A DNA stretch of 64,000 nucleotides from Anoplopoma fimbria (taxonomy: Eukaryota; Chordata; Actinopteri; Perciformes; Anoplopomatidae): assembly GCF_027596085.1 (NCBI RefSeq), contig NC_072460.1:10955326-11019325 (forward strand), in the 5' to 3' direction. The notes below the pieces were generated by a model that saw only the letters and a list, made by a program, of their open reading frames with translations, made no database searches and had not been told where the DNA came from. The position numbers and the translations under genes were made by a program. Positions 63,226-64,000 of this stretch are shown one piece after another (position 1 is the first letter of the stretch; the number at the start of each line of letters is the position of its first letter).

Positions 63226-64000
63226 TCAGAAATTGGTCAGTGTATGCAGCATAGTTCATTTTGACCAGTTGCATTTAAAGGAGCTGCTGTGTACTGTATA
63301 GTTGGACTGTTTATACAACAGAGAGAACACTTGTACAATTTAATCTCAGCAAAGAGTTCTGCAATAAACGTTACCTTTGGGATATTTCTAACATTCAGTT
63401 TTTGTTGAGACTGTAGTGCTGTAGTGTTTTTTAATTTAAATTGAATGCAATACAATAATACAGCCTTGACACTTTCTATCTAGTTGAATCAGTATGCCTG
63501 GCATAAATTCATATTTCTTCAAGTTATTGTGCTCCCTTCCCTTAATATTGTCCCTTCATGACCAAAACTGTGAAGGGTTTGCTGTCACTGTGTATAAAGA
63601 AACATGTTTCACACTCTTAGGGCCATCTGCTGGACAATCATATATATATACTGTATGTGTTTTGGTAAGTAAAAATTAAAATTAAATCTTAAGTAAAGAG
63701 GTAAAAATGAAACACCAAAGTATGGTTTAGATTTTGTACTACCTTGTCATTTGCAAGTGCCTTCAAAATTTCAAGTGTTGATTTTAAAAAGGAACATTAT
63801 CTATATAGAGAGAGAGAAAGAGAAAGAGATGGATGTAAGTATCCTATGATTTAATTCAGATGCTGATACTGGTCTTGATACAGATTTAAGATTAAAAACG
63901 TAATAATTATTTCAGTCACTTTAAAAAACAATTTATAGGATATAGTATTTTGCAGCCATAGTAGAACACTTGTGCATAGATGACTAGTGCACTTTTCAGC
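63226..64000. other. intergenic, no gene seen
   Basis: AT-rich. It holds a short TA tract at 63641-63650 and a GA tract at 63807-63829. No MASP2-like exon, the next human neighbour, is visible. Confidence 0.5.

Overview
This window reads as nuclear DNA of a ray-finned fish, most likely a teleost. It is AT-rich, dense in simple repeats and relics of small DNA transposons, and carries intron-split genes with GT-AG junctions. The species cannot be named from sequence alone. Only two protein-coding genes are well supported, both in the right-hand fifth. tardbp (TDP-43) lies on the + strand in five coding exons between 56265 and 58739 and encodes 396 residues. A secreted ZP-N-type protein, the probable orthologue of human CIROZ/C1orf127, lies on the - strand in twelve coding exons between 54706 and 50758 and encodes 535 residues. 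They are head to head, with start codons about 1.56 kb apart.

The human 1p36.22 order is CASZ1(-), CIROZ(-), TARDBP(+), MASP2(-). The gene pair, order and strands here match it. The roughly 50 kb to the left therefore probably corresponds to the CASZ1-CIROZ interval, but no CASZ1 coding exon is visible. That interval has no convincing multi-exon gene. It holds microsatellites (GA, CT, a long GT tract, CA/TA), a CpG-rich patch near 12.0 kb next to a well-formed candidate exon at 12443-12523, an orphan coding-like segment at 17921-18111, a MITE-like relic at 28622-28870, a nested fold-back element at 39412-39935 and a second CpG cluster near 47.0 kb. Much of 29-39 kb is unique sequence that could be a regulatory landscape; this is inference.

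Right of tardbp are its long 3' UTR (GU-rich, consistent with TDP-43 autoregulation, with poly(A) signals at 59956 and 60670), a 1.15 kb AT-rich minisatellite with a higher-order period of about 150 bp (60814-61970), and about 2 kb with no recognised gene.

The two genes are not known to share a pathway. TDP-43 is a ubiquitous nuclear RNA-binding regulator, while CIROZ is a secreted factor tied to the ciliated left-right organizer. No bacterial-type system, CRISPR array, tRNA, rRNA or intact transposase was found.
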